Origin: Caulobacteraceae bacterium
Lineage (GTDB): Bacteria; Pseudomonadota; Alphaproteobacteria; Caulobacterales; Caulobacteraceae
Assembly (NCBI GenBank): GCA_027483845.1
Contig: JAIXTR010000590.1
Coordinates: forward strand, 1-48,809
DNA length: 48,809 nt
Direction: 5' to 3'
Shown: positions 16,233-25,603 of the stretch, in pieces
Numbering within the stretch: position 1 is the stretch's first letter
How the letters are laid out: every line of letters begins with the position of its first letter
Notes under the pieces: generated by a model
Seen by the model: the letters and a program-made list of their open reading frames with translations, nothing else
What the model was told of the DNA's origin: nothing
The model's database searches: none
Position numbers and translations under genes: made by a program

Positions 16233-17165
16233 TCACATGTCATTGCGCGGCTGCACCCTGAAGGTGGTCAGGAACGACCGCGTCGTCGCGACCGCCGGGT
16301 CACCAGTCGTGTCGCGCGCCCAGCCGACGAGCTCGGACGCGCGCGTGTAGAGACCGAGTAGATGGTGGTCGGGCCCTGGCACGCCGCAGTCGCCGGGCGC
16401 GCCCCAGCTCACCAGCCCGATCGTCTGCGGCTGGCTCGCCGGTCCGGCCACTAGCGGCCCGCCGCTGTCGCGCGCGCAGGTGTCGTCGGTCAGACTGCGC
16501 GCGCACATCGAGAAGTCCCCGAACGCGGCGCGCTGATCATCCGACAGCACCTTGCGGCATTCGGCGTTGGTGATCACCGGCAGCTTCACTGCGCGAAGCA
16601 GGTCGGACACCTGATTGGTCCTGTCGTAGGCACCCCAGCCGCTCGTCACGACCTCGCCGCTGTCGAACCATGTGGCGCGGATCGGGGCCGGGCGCGCGCC
16701 GTAGAATGGCGTCGCCAGCTTTAGGATCGCGGCGTCGTAGGCGTACTTCTGTCGGGTGAGCTTCCACCGAGGATGAATTCGGGGACGCCAGTTCGGGTCG
16801 AGCGGGAGCTGGGCGCCCTGAGCGAATTTATCGCTCCCAAACCAGAGTTTCAGGTTGTCGGGCCCCAGGATGGTAATTCGGCCCCAGTCATTAACCGCAG
16901 CCGCATCCACGCAGTGCGCTGCCGTCAGGATGTACTGTGCGCTGATGAACACTCCGCCGCAGCCCCACTCCGAGCCGCGGTAGCTGATCGCGATAGCGAC
17001 CTGCCAGCGATAGTCTTCCGCGCGCACGGGCTGGCCGGTGTTTTCTGGCGACATCGGCGCCGCGACGGCGGATGTCCGGCCCGGCGTCGGCCCGCTCTGC
17101 ATCCGCGACCACGGCAAGAGCGCCACTACCGTGGCCAGCGCCACACTCGCGCACCGCATGCGCAT
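16233..17165 (-). CDS. Exported trypsin-like S1 serine protease
   Basis: A 310-residue chymotrypsin-fold protease with an N-terminal signal-like segment (MRMRCASVALATVVALL), so it acts in the periplasm or outside. The triad is His84 in LTAAHC, Asp144 in YDAAILKL and Ser234 in ARDSGGP; Asp228, six residues before the serine, predicts cleavage after Arg/Lys. Cysteine pairs around the His and Ser are kept. I chose the ATG of MRMRCAS, with GTGTGGAAC upstream; the longer open frame adds a non-signal-like leader. It is the first gene of a two-gene operon with the repeat lipoprotein. Processing of that partner or of external proteins is possible. Confidence 0.87.
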   Translation of the reverse strand: MRMRCASVALATVVALLPWSRMQSGPTPGRTSAVAAPMSPENTGQPVRAEDYRWQVAIAISYRGSEWGCGGVFISAQYILTAAHCVDAAAVNDWGRITILGPDNLKLWFGSDKFAQGAQLPLDPNWRPRIHPRWKLTRQKYAYDAAILKLATPFYGARPAPIRATWFDSGEVVTSGWGAYDRTNQVSDLLRAVKLPVITNAECRKVLSDDQRAAFGDFSMCARSLTDDTCARDSGGPLVAGPASQPQTIGLVSWGAPGDCGVPGPDHHLLGLYTRASELVGWARDTTGDPAVATTRSFLTTFRVQPRNDM

Positions 17166-17482
17166 GAAGTTCCACACAGCTTGCCCCCAGCCCCGCGGGA
17201 GGACAATCGCGCGAAGATTTGGCGAGGGCAACTTCTTATAGAACCCAGTTCGTCGAATCCGGAGCGGTGCATGGACTTGCTGAAGACATGGGCGTGCTTG
17301 ACGGTCGACAAAGCGAAGCCGCTTGGTTTCCTTGGACACCTCATCCGGGGCCGCAGCCAAGCTTAAGCTTTACGCCGCGGAGCAATGTCGTCAGCACCTC
17401 AGCTGCCCTCGGAGACACGCCCCACTATTCGGCATCGGATCCATCGTCGCCGCGCTGATCGCTCGGAGCGTTGCCATACCTG

Positions 17483-17525
17483 AACGTCCGCTCTCGGGCC
17501 CGGTGCGAATGTCCGCTTCTGGCGC
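17483..17525 (+). repeat. Intergenic 43-bp repeat, copy 4
   Basis: Units AACGTCCGCTCTCGGGCC (17483) and AATGTCCGCTTCTGGCGC (17508) are 25 bp apart. It lies in the divergent gap between the protease and the histidine kinase and is one of the two best-preserved copies. Confidence 0.65.
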
Positions 17526-17655
17526 ATCCGCGACAGACGACTGAAGCGCCCTATGGCTTGACGAGCCGGACGCCCAAGCTAGTTGGGTCCTTGGGACGTC
17601 GCCCCTTGTAGACATCCCGCATCTGCAGTTGGGTGTACCCGGGAGGCGTTTTGGT

Positions 17656-18663
17656 ATGGCTTGGCGAACGCCATTTCCGCGTGCGCGCGCGAGCTGGGCG
17701 CGGGCCGTCCTGCTCGGCCTGGCGATGGCTGCGGCGGCGACGGTCCTGCGGTGGGCCGTCGTTTCGGTCATCGGCTATAGTCTGCCCTTCATCACCTACT
17801 TCCCGTTCCTGCTCGCGGCCTCGATCTGGGGCGGCGCGTGGGGCGGCGTGGTCGCCCTCGTGGCGTCGGCGCTGTTCGCGGGACGGCTCTTCTTCCACCC
17901 TGACGACCCCCTGCGGGAGTGGGCCCTGGGGTCGTTCGTCATCGCCGGCGGATTCGTCATCGGGGCGGGGGCGCTCCTGGCCGAGGCGGTGCGGGTGTCG
18001 CGCGACCGCGAGCAGCGCCTTGAGGCGACCGAGGCGCAGCTTCAGACATTGGTCGGCGAGCTCGCCCACCGGGGACGCAACGCGATCACCGTCCTTATGG
18101 CGATCGTAACCCAGAGTCTCCGCCGAGCTGGCTCGCTGGAGGAAGCCGAGCAGATCATTAATGCGAGACTCGAGGCCTTGGGCCGGGCGCAGGAAGAGGT
18201 CCTTAAGGCCGAGGGTGGCGCGACCTCTCTTCCAGCATTGCTGTCGCGCACGCTGGAGCCCTTCGACCTCACCCGGTTCGAGCTCGATTTCGACGGCCCG
18301 GCGGTGGTGCACCCCGACGCAGCGGCGGGCGTCTGCCTGGTGATCCACGAACTGGCCACCAACGCCGTCAAGTATGGGGCTCTTTCGGCGCAAGGCCGGG
18401 TCCGCGTCCTCTGTCGGGAACACGAGGGCAAGTCGCGCCTGGAGTGGCGTGAGATCGGCGGACCAATGGTCGAGCCGCCGGCGGCGCACGGCTTCGGCCA
18501 TCGGCTTCTGCGGGGGGCGCTGTCGCCGCACGGCGGCAGCGCAACCCGGCGGTTCGAGCCCGATGGCGTCGTCTGTGAGATCGAAATCCCCACGCCGGAC
18601 TCATCGAGCAGATCGGCGGTCCATTCCAAGTCGGAATTGCCGCCCCGATCGACTACCGCCTGA
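17656..18663 (+). CDS. HWE/HisKA_2-type membrane sensor histidine kinase
   Basis: A 335-residue kinase. Two or more hydrophobic segments at about 18-105 resemble the DUF4118 membrane sensor. The phospho-acceptor is His138 in LVGELAHRGRNAITVL. The ATPase part has the N box HELATNAVKYG (231-241), the family-defining W-x-E (WRE, 264-266) and the GFGHRLL glycine box. GGGAGG lies 8 nt before the ATG; an in-frame start 9 codons upstream lacks this. No response regulator is adjacent, so its partner is elsewhere. HWE kinases commonly feed stress or light responses in Alphaproteobacteria. The H box has Gly-Arg where Leu/Met-Lys is usual, but the essential residues are kept. Confidence 0.88.
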   Translation: MAWRTPFPRARASWARAVLLGLAMAAAATVLRWAVVSVIGYSLPFITYFPFLLAASIWGGAWGGVVALVASALFAGRLFFHPDDPLREWALGSFVIAGGFVIGAGALLAEAVRVSRDREQRLEATEAQLQTLVGELAHRGRNAITVLMAIVTQSLRRAGSLEEAEQIINARLEALGRAQEEVLKAEGGATSLPALLSRTLEPFDLTRFELDFDGPAVVHPDAAAGVCLVIHELATNAVKYGALSAQGRVRVLCREHEGKSRLEWREIGGPMVEPPAAHGFGHRLLRGALSPHGGSATRRFEPDGVVCEIEIPTPDSSSRSAVHSKSELPPRSTTA

Positions 18664-18802
18664 GCCGACGTCGCAGCGCAATAGTCCTCGCCAGCGGCCC
18701 AACATCCCCATCGCGCAAGCCCACGATGCATGGCCCGCACAGCGTAGCGCCGACTGAAGGCCGATAGGGGGCGGAAGCGGATGGGGCAGTGACGGGCGTT
18801 CG

Positions 18803-18845
18803 AACGTCCGCTTTCGGGCGCGATCTCAATGTCGGCTGATGGCGC
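18803..18845 (+). repeat. Intergenic 43-bp repeat, copy 5
   Basis: Units AACGTCCGCTTTCGGGCG (18803) and AATGTCGGCTGATGGCGC (18828) are 25 bp apart. It lies between the histidine kinase and the STAND NTPase gene; the rest of that 306-bp gap shows nothing else clear. Confidence 0.65.
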
Positions 18846-18969
18846 ATAGCTGCCGGCTCCCGTCCTTCAGCGGCGCGCCGCCTCTTCGCGGAACCGTGGT
18901 GATCCGACTTGGCGGCGCAATGGCGCTCCTCATCTTCATATTTGCCCCATTGATCGGCTAAGCTGAGGC

Positions 18970-21699
18970 ATGGACCCTGCCTCCACAGGTCTACTAATGG
19001 CGGCTGCCGCAACCATCTGCAAAGAGGGGGTGAAAGCCGTATGGGACAACGGCGGCGACAAGATTTGGGAGCTGACGGGCGGGGCGGCGATCAGCGGCGC
19101 CGTCGGTAATGAGGCGCACGGCCGGCTGAAGGCCGCGATCGCGGCACGGGTCCGCCGCAAGCGCTCGCTTAGCGAGAACCACCGCCTGGCGCGGGCCCTC
19201 CGCAAGGCGCAGCTTGGTGCCACCGACCTCGCCCTGCACCGCTACCGCCGGAAGCCCGAGCAGAACCCGCATCGGGCGTTCCTCGACGGCGCCGAGGCGG
19301 GGCTGCGCAAAGCGCTCGCGGAAGTCGCTGACCTGAAGTGGGGCGACGAGGTCGAGACGGCCTGGATGGCCTCGTTCGAAGAAGCTTTCGAGAGCTTCGG
19401 TAAGGCCGACCCAGAGGCCGAGATGACGGACGCGGCCCGCGCCTGCTCGGCGGCCGCCTGGGCGGAGGTGGTGGACTGGGCCGGCGGGGCGGTCGCACCC
19501 GAGCGCCTGCGCCTGGAGTTCATGGGTGATCTGCCAGGGCGCACGCTCTGGTTCGAGGCCTTCAAGTCGGGCGTGCTGGACGCGCTCGTCGAGGATGAGG
19601 ACTTCCGAAGCGTCTTCACCGCCGGCAAACTGGTCGAGATCAGCGGCGTGGCGGTGGAGAGCCGCGACATCCTGTTGGTCCTGCAGGCCCAGTCTGCCAA
19701 GGCAGTGGCCGACCTCGCCGCCTTGCGACGCGATGTGGCGACGCAGGCGCAAAGTCACACTGCGGTCGGCGAAGCGCTCGCCCAGATCGGGCGGACGCTG
19801 GACGCGCTGGAGCGCGAGTTCGTCCGCGACCTCGACCTGACGGTGGGCTACGCGGCGCTGCCGCCGGACCGCGCGCGGCGGCTTCCAACGGCTCTTGTCG
19901 TCGCCGAATACGGCGTGATTCCCTACGATGACGCCGAAGGCGCACGCGCCGAGCTCCTCGCCTGGGCGAGCTGCGCGGGCGAGGGCCAAGTCGGCGGTCG
20001 CCTCGTGGTGGCGCCGGGCGGCCACGGCAAGACGCGCTTGGCGCTAGAGCTGGTGGAGGCCTTGCGGGGTCAGGGCTGGGCTGCGGGCGTGCTGGGCCGC
20101 GCGGCGTTCGTAAGCCGCGACGCGCGCGGCGAAGCGGATGCGGACGCACGGCTGCGGCGCTTCTTCGAAGCGCAAGGACCGGCTGGCGCCCTTCTGGTGC
20201 TGGATTATGCCGAAACCCGGGTCGATGACGTCGAGCGGGTGGCCCGCATGGCGCTGGCCTGCTCGCCCGGCAAGCCCGTGCGCCTACTGCTGCTGGCGCG
20301 CCACGCCGGCGAGTGGTGGGAGACGCTTCGCTACGAGTCTCGCGACGTTGAGCTGATCTTCGAAGCCGTGCCGCACGCGCGGCTCGGAGCGGCGCTGAGG
20401 CCGGAGCGTCGGGAGGTGTTCTTCAGCCGTGCGGCCGCGGCCTTCGCCGCGGGCTTGGCCAAGGCCGAGCGCGCCGATGAGCCGCTTCTGGATCCGTCCT
20501 GGGCCGCGCGCCCTTCGCCGCAGAGCCGCCTGTCCAGCGACGCCGCAGCAACGCCGCTTGCCCTGGCCTTCGAGGCGTTTCTCCACGTCCGGGGCGTCGC
20601 CGCCACTCAACCGCCCGCCGTAGAGATGGCGCGCGAGGAACGTAGGCACTGGGGGCGGGCGCTGGGCGCCACGGCGTCCGACATCGCTCGCGACAGCGAT
20701 CCGCGCATCGACGGTGTCGCGCGGTGCGCTGCAGCCCTCACCCTCGTAAATGGCGCAGCCGCCGCCACGCTGGCCGAGTCCGACCGTGCGCTGGACGCAA
20801 TTCTCGGCGCTGCACTGAGCGGATGGAGCGCCGGGAACGGGGACGAGTTGGCCCGGGCGCGGCGTCTGGGCGAGGTCCGCGCGGGCGTGGTGAAGCTCTA
20901 CCGGGATGAACCCGCCCGCGGCTACGCCCTGCGGCCGATCCTGCCGGACCTCCTGGGCGAGTGCTGTGTCGGCCTGCTCGGCCCGGAGCGCTGCCTTAGC
21001 GTGGCGTCCGCCCTGGCCGACCGGTGTCAGGGGGGCGGCTTCGACAACGTGGCCCAGGTCCTCGACCGGGCCACGCGGCCGGTACACAACGCTCCGGTCC
21101 GGGACACAGCCCGCCACGCGCTCTTGAGCCTGGCGACCGAGCGGTTCAGCGATGTGGGTTCGAACCTAATTGAGACGGCCCGGACCCAGGATGGCGATAC
21201 CTTCGCCCTGCTGCAGGCGGCCATCGACAGGCTCGACAACGACGACCTCGGATACTTCGTGGCGCTTTGCGGCCGCAGCTCGACGCGGTTGAGGGAGTTG
21301 GGGTTCCACGCCGCGCAGCGCCGAAGCCGCATAAAGGACCTTCGCGGCGCGCCTGAGGCGGTCCGCGAGGCTGCGCGGGAGGAGAACACCCGCCGGCTCC
21401 GCAACGAGGCCCGCGAGACGCTCGAAAAGGGTGGGAACGACGGCCCCGACCTACTCTACTATTTCCTCAGCCGCGACCTCGCCGCCGCGAGTGACTTGAC
21501 TGCGGGCGGACGCACGGACCTGGCCGAGTTCCACGTCGCCGGCGTCCACGATGTCATCACCGATGAAGAGATCCTGTCGCAGCTCCGCCCGACGCATCAG
21601 ATCTCCCTGCTACAATCGACGGGCATCGCCGCGATGGACCAAGGCGTTCTCTGGCTCGCCGACCAGATGCTCTACAAGGCGATGACCCGCCTCATGTAG
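18970..21699 (+). CDS. STAND-type NTPase, N-terminal part of a gene cut by an amber codon
   Basis: 909 residues to a TAG at 21697-21699. An N-terminal helical region (1-280) of unknown kind leads to a P-loop NTPase: Walker A PGGHGKT at 349-355, Walker B LLVLDYAET from 408, then a winged-helix-like and helical section. This is the layout of STAND immune sensors, which oligomerise when a C-terminal repeat domain detects its target. The same frame continues past the TAG without another stop for 530 codons, into TPR-like repeats, so the ancestral protein was about 1440 residues. TGAGG supports the start. The product as read would lack its sensor, unless the amber is suppressed or misread. Confidence 0.8.
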   Translation: MDPASTGLLMAAAATICKEGVKAVWDNGGDKIWELTGGAAISGAVGNEAHGRLKAAIAARVRRKRSLSENHRLARALRKAQLGATDLALHRYRRKPEQNPHRAFLDGAEAGLRKALAEVADLKWGDEVETAWMASFEEAFESFGKADPEAEMTDAARACSAAAWAEVVDWAGGAVAPERLRLEFMGDLPGRTLWFEAFKSGVLDALVEDEDFRSVFTAGKLVEISGVAVESRDILLVLQAQSAKAVADLAALRRDVATQAQSHTAVGEALAQIGRTLDALEREFVRDLDLTVGYAALPPDRARRLPTALVVAEYGVIPYDDAEGARAELLAWASCAGEGQVGGRLVVAPGGHGKTRLALELVEALRGQGWAAGVLGRAAFVSRDARGEADADARLRRFFEAQGPAGALLVLDYAETRVDDVERVARMALACSPGKPVRLLLLARHAGEWWETLRYESRDVELIFEAVPHARLGAALRPERREVFFSRAAAAFAAGLAKAERADEPLLDPSWAARPSPQSRLSSDAAATPLALAFEAFLHVRGVAATQPPAVEMAREERRHWGRALGATASDIARDSDPRIDGVARCAAALTLVNGAAAATLAESDRALDAILGAALSGWSAGNGDELARARRLGEVRAGVVKLYRDEPARGYALRPILPDLLGECCVGLLGPERCLSVASALADRCQGGGFDNVAQVLDRATRPVHNAPVRDTARHALLSLATERFSDVGSNLIETARTQDGDTFALLQAAIDRLDNDDLGYFVALCGRSSTRLRELGFHAAQRRSRIKDLRGAPEAVREAAREENTRRLRNEARETLEKGGNDGPDLLYYFLSRDLAAASDLTAGGRTDLAEFHVAGVHDVITDEEILSQLRPTHQISLLQSTGIAAMDQGVLWLADQMLYKAMTRLM

Positions 21700-21738
21700 C
21701 TTCGGCCGCGGTTCGACGCGGCCGAGTACCACCTGCTC

Positions 21739-23292
21739 ATGCTCTCCACGGCGGGCGGCATGGCCAAGTGCCTGCGCCGCCAGGGCCGCGAGGGCGAGTC
21801 GCTCAACCTGCTTGAGCAGGTCCACCGGGTTTTCGGCGCGCCAAGTCCGCAGCCTACGGCCGAGCTGCTGCACGCCCTCGCCGCCTATGAACACGAATAT
21901 TCCGAGACGCTGGCGGCGGCGGGCCTCGGCGAGGATGCGCTCGCGCGCGCCAAGCGGGCCGTCGAGCTCGTCGAGGCAATCGTCGATGAGGATCCGGACG
22001 CCCGCCGCACCTGGCTGGCGGGCCTGGTCGACAACACGGGCATTCGCCACGGCGAGCTGGAGCAATATGACGACGCCCGGCGTGCTCATTGCCGCGCCCT
22101 CGATCTGCGCGAGGACCTCGCGCAGATCGCGCCAAAGACCGGCAAGGCGGACCTGTCGATCACCCTGCACAACCTGGGTTCCTTAGAGCTTCAGGCGGGG
22201 CGGGAAGTCGAGGCGGAAGCCCACCTTCTGCGGGCGCTGGCCATTCGACGCGAGCTCGTCGCGGACGGTGAGACCGGCTACCTCATCCAGCTTGGCGAGA
22301 CCGTGAGCAGCCTCGCCGTCCTGCAGTTTTCCAAGCAGGACATCGCTCGGCTCGCCGAGAGCGCCAACGAGCTGCGGACAATTGGCAGGGCGCTGGAAGG
22401 CATCGCCGCGATGGAAGCCGCCCAGCTGATCGCTGGCGCGTGGATGTTTGATGTGGCGGTCGCTGAGTTTCGCGAGGACCTTCGGGGTGTTCTAGACGCC
22501 GGCATACGTGGCCTTGAATACATCCGCGGCCTGAAGGAGCCGACGGTTAAGATCCAGCATCTGGAGCAGGTTCTCGGGCGCCAGGTCGCGCAAGCGGTCG
22601 GCGCAGCCCGCCAGGCGCGCATTCGCGTCGACCTGCCGGATTGGCTGGCCCAAGCGCTGCAGCCGCCCCGGCCGCGCGACCCGAAGCCACCGCCGCCTTC
22701 GGCGATCGGCGCGGCGTTCGCGCAGTTGCAGCAATCGATGCAGCGTTTGCAGACGACACAGGCTAAGGAAGACGAAATCGCGTTTGACGATGCGCTACGG
22801 GCCCTTGAGCTCACTTTGGAACATGCGGGCGACGATCCCCAGTCGGCGCAGATGCGCCAGTTCATCGCGCAGCTGCAAGCGACGACCCAAGAGGCCTCCG
22901 AGCTCAAGGCGTACGAGGACGAGATCGGTGACGCGTGGACGCCCGCCCGTTTGGAAGCCCATCAACTCATGCTCGCGATCGTGGCGGCGGCAACGGGCGA
23001 CGGGCGCCTGCAGGAGCGGTTGCGGGACGCCAGCGTAAAGTCACGAGAGCTTAGCCGTGTGCTGGCGAGCCACGGCGAGGAGCTTGACCCCATTCGTCGC
23101 GTCTTGAGCCAGGTCGGAGCCTGGGGGCCAAAATTCGGATTGGCGCCGGAGTTCCAGGTGCCGCTGGAGATGGCTGTCGTTCCATCGCGGATGCCGGCGC
23201 AAGCCTCCAGCGCGCCGCCCGACCGTGCGCGGCTGTTCTCGACGGGGGCGGCCTATGTCCTTCGGAAGATCAAAACGACGTTCCGAATCTGA
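21739..23292 (+). CDS. TPR-rich C-terminal sensor part of the amber-split STAND gene
   Basis: In the same frame as the NTPase above and separated from it only by TAG; coding similarity begins right after the stop at 21700 (FDAAEYHLLMLSTAGGMAKC). It contains several TPR-like helical pairs (for example LSITLHNLGSLELQAGREVE and ARAKRAVELVEAIVDED) to about residue 190, then a helical tail with a Pro-rich hinge. No ribosome-binding site precedes the first ATG at 21739, so independent translation is unlikely. In intact STAND sensors this part would bind the phage or host trigger. Taken alone it is best seen as a pseudogene fragment. Confidence 0.7.
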   Translation: MLSTAGGMAKCLRRQGREGESLNLLEQVHRVFGAPSPQPTAELLHALAAYEHEYSETLAAAGLGEDALARAKRAVELVEAIVDEDPDARRTWLAGLVDNTGIRHGELEQYDDARRAHCRALDLREDLAQIAPKTGKADLSITLHNLGSLELQAGREVEAEAHLLRALAIRRELVADGETGYLIQLGETVSSLAVLQFSKQDIARLAESANELRTIGRALEGIAAMEAAQLIAGAWMFDVAVAEFREDLRGVLDAGIRGLEYIRGLKEPTVKIQHLEQVLGRQVAQAVGAARQARIRVDLPDWLAQALQPPRPRDPKPPPPSAIGAAFAQLQQSMQRLQTTQAKEDEIAFDDALRALELTLEHAGDDPQSAQMRQFIAQLQATTQEASELKAYEDEIGDAWTPARLEAHQLMLAIVAAATGDGRLQERLRDASVKSRELSRVLASHGEELDPIRRVLSQVGAWGPKFGLAPEFQVPLEMAVVPSRMPAQASSAPPDRARLFSTGAAYVLRKIKTTFRI

Positions 23293-23696
23293 AGCTCCGC
23301 CGACTTTCGGCCTGGAACTCGGTCGATATCTTCAGTCACTCCGGCCCCGACCAAGAGCCCCCGTGAACTGGTGCGCGAGAACAATGTCCCGCCCCCCGGG
23401 CCCCCGCAGACATCCGCACCTGGATGCTGCGGGGCGCGGCGTCGCCCGGCCAGTGGAAGGATCCCGCCTTTCAGGCCTCTGCCGATCTCTCCGCTCAGGC
23501 GCTGATCCGAGCCTGGCAGGTGAGATCAAGACTGACGCCCTCCCGTTCAAAGGTCCGCCCCATACGCAGCTCGACACGCCTGCAATCGGCGCCGCCAGGG
23601 ATCTCGACCTGAAGGGCCTCAATGATCTGAGAGACGGTGCGGCCTGGGTCCGCTTCCCGGCCCGATCCCAAGGTCCCCTAGTGGCGCGTTCCTGGC
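23293..23696. other. Non-coding gap after the STAND gene
   Basis: About 400 bp between the STAND-TPR stop and the convergent TIGR02391 gene. Open frames exist on both strands but none has a start with a ribosome-binding site or a recognisable domain. I see no repeat copy, clear terminator or RNA gene in it. Confidence 0.4.
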
Positions 23697-24449
23697 TCAT
23701 CCAGGCCGGCGGGCCTCCACGATGCGTAGCAGGTGTGACGCCAAGGTCACCATTTCCTGCGCTTCTCGGGTCTCGTTGATCTCTACCGTCCGATGGGAGT
23801 GCGGGTTCTTGTAAGATCCGATGGCCCCGGAAAATAAAGCCCCCAGGGCTTCACGCTCGGCGAACGGGTCATCCATCTTGGTGAGCGGTCCATTGTTCGG
23901 ATTAAAGGCAAGCCGCATTAGCGGCACTCCGATGTCCGTGGCCGCGAACCCCCCGGCATCTCGCACGGCGACCTCAACCGCGCGGAAGGCGCGCAGGACC
24001 GCGATGGCCAGGTCGCCGCGAGCCAGGTCTAGCCAAACATCGTCAGCGATGGCCGGGTGCAACATGGCCTTGGGATAGGCGATTGCCTGGACGTATGATC
24101 GATAGCCGTGCTCATCTGCCGCCAGCGCCTCGCCGCGACGGGTTAAGACCCGCCAGCCGTTCGTGCCGTTCATCCCCTCTGCCGGCACGATCAACAGGTT
24201 GATCTCCAGCCACTGCCACGCCTCGCGTCCTGCTCGCGAGACCTGTGCGTAACGCTGGGCGGGGTACGTCGGCACGCCAGCAGGGGCGAGGCCGCCGCAG
24301 AGAACATCCTGGGCCAGCACGTTGGCGGCCAGGAACATGCCGTTCTGGGCCGCTGATGCGGCGGCTTTCAAGACTGAGCGCGCCAACTCCTCCGGCGGCA
24401 GGGCAAGTAGTACGTCCGGGTCGGGGATGAGTTCAGGAAGCCTGGCCAT
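23697..24449 (-). CDS. TIGR02391 (Ymh-like) family protein
   Basis: A 250-residue protein whose C-terminal half has the TIGR02391/Hypoth_ymh pattern: a helical RAFRAVEVAVRDAGG segment, GVPLMRLAFNPNNGPLT, and the closing FSGAIGSYKNPHSHR. The family is widespread on islands, prophages and beside restriction or abortive-infection genes, and its biochemical role is unknown; the KNPxSHR end is reminiscent of HEPN-like RNases. The N-terminal 100 residues (about 90-115: GWRVLTRRGEALAADE) look like a winged helix. It is monocistronic and converges on the STAND gene. Defence involvement is inferred from context only. Confidence 0.78.
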   Translation of the reverse strand: MARLPELIPDPDVLLALPPEELARSVLKAAASAAQNGMFLAANVLAQDVLCGGLAPAGVPTYPAQRYAQVSRAGREAWQWLEINLLIVPAEGMNGTNGWRVLTRRGEALAADEHGYRSYVQAIAYPKAMLHPAIADDVWLDLARGDLAIAVLRAFRAVEVAVRDAGGFAATDIGVPLMRLAFNPNNGPLTKMDDPFAEREALGALFSGAIGSYKNPHSHRTVEINETREAQEMVTLASHLLRIVEARRPG

Positions 24450-24581
24450 AAGACTTTATCGCCCGCACGCTTCAGGATTGGCCAGCCCCGTTTGAGGTCG
24501 TGCCCCCCACGCGGGATACGGCGATGGCGGAGTTGGCGAGGCGTCCAACGGACCGATCTTGCGCTGATAGGCCTCTGCCCG

Positions 24582-24624
24582 AGCGTCGACTTCCTGACGT
24601 GGTCGAAACGTCCGCAAATGGCGC
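24582..24624 (+). repeat. Intergenic 43-bp repeat, copy 6
   Basis: Second unit AACGTCCGCAAATGGCGC (24607) is close to consensus; the first (24582) is degenerate (AGCGTCGACTTCCTGACG) but at the same 25-bp spacing. It lies in the divergent gap between the TIGR02391 gene and the hydrolase. Confidence 0.55.
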
Positions 24625-24697
24625 GAAGATGACGCGCGCGCGATTGTCCGCTTAACTCGCCGAGCGGCGTAGTTGCCGCGACAATTAAGGGGTCTCC

Positions 24698-25603
24698 ATG
24701 CGCCTTCCCGTGATAGGACTTGCCCTGATCCTGGCTCTGGTTTCCTCGCAGCATGCGGCGAGTGCGCCGCCGCTCATGGGCCCTCATGAACTTCAGGCCA
24801 CGCCGTCCAAGCCCGCCGACGCCCGCATCGCATACGGAAGTGACCCCAGTCAGTTCGGCGAACTCCGCGTCCCGGCCGGCCTCGGTCCGCACCCGGTGGT
24901 CGTTCTCGTGCATGGTGGTTGCTTCAAAGCCGCCTACGCCACGCTGAGCGATCTGGCGCCGATGGCGGACGCCCTCAAGGCGGAGGGCGTCGCCACATGG
25001 AACCTCGAATATCGTCGCTTGGGCCAACCCGGGGCAGGCTGGCCTGGCACCTACAGGGACGTCGGCCAGGGCATTGACCACTTGCGCGCGCTGGCGCCGA
25101 AGCATGGGCTCGATCTAAAACGCGTCGTCGTCGTCGGTCATTCTGCCGGTGGACACCTTGCCATGTGGTCCGCAGTCCGCCGCAGGCTGCAATCGACAAG
25201 CCTGCTGGCCTTGCCAGACCCTCTGGCCCTGCGCGGAGTGATCAATCTGGCAGGGCCGGTCGATATGCGGGACAACATCCAGAACTACGAAGCCGAATGC
25301 GGCGATCCGGTTGTCACCCAGATGCTGGGTGGCGCGCCCAGTCAGACGCCGGACAACTACGCGCAGGTCTCCGCGTCGGACCACCTCCCGCTGGGCGCGC
25401 CGCAGGTCCTCATCTGGGGGGAGCACGAACCCTACCTGCCGCGCCCGCTCGCACAAGCCCATGTCGAGCGCGCGAAGGCCGCAGGTGACGACGCCCGGCT
25501 CGTCGTCGTCGAAGGCGCTGGCCATTTCGAGATCGCGAGCCCGAAAACCGCCGCGTGGCCAGCCGTACGGCGGGAGATTCAACGGCTCCTGCGCGCCAAC
25601 TAA
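24698..25603 (+). CDS. Exported alpha/beta hydrolase (esterase-like)
   Basis: A 301-residue alpha/beta hydrolase with an N-terminal signal sequence (MRLPVIGLALILALVSSQHA), so probably periplasmic. It has the HGG oxyanion motif at 72-74, the nucleophile Ser149 in GHSAGGH, and His276 in GAGHFEI. The acid is normally Asp in GxxD; here the segment is GEHEPYLP, so Glu242 or Glu244 would have to serve. The fold is of the hormone-sensitive-lipase/carboxylesterase kind acting on small esters. AAGGGG lies 6 nt before the ATG. No partner gene is adjacent. The substrate is unknown. Confidence 0.85.
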   Translation: MRLPVIGLALILALVSSQHAASAPPLMGPHELQATPSKPADARIAYGSDPSQFGELRVPAGLGPHPVVVLVHGGCFKAAYATLSDLAPMADALKAEGVATWNLEYRRLGQPGAGWPGTYRDVGQGIDHLRALAPKHGLDLKRVVVVGHSAGGHLAMWSAVRRRLQSTSLLALPDPLALRGVINLAGPVDMRDNIQNYEAECGDPVVTQMLGGAPSQTPDNYAQVSASDHLPLGAPQVLIWGEHEPYLPRPLAQAHVERAKAAGDDARLVVVEGAGHFEIASPKTAAWPAVRREIQRLLRAN

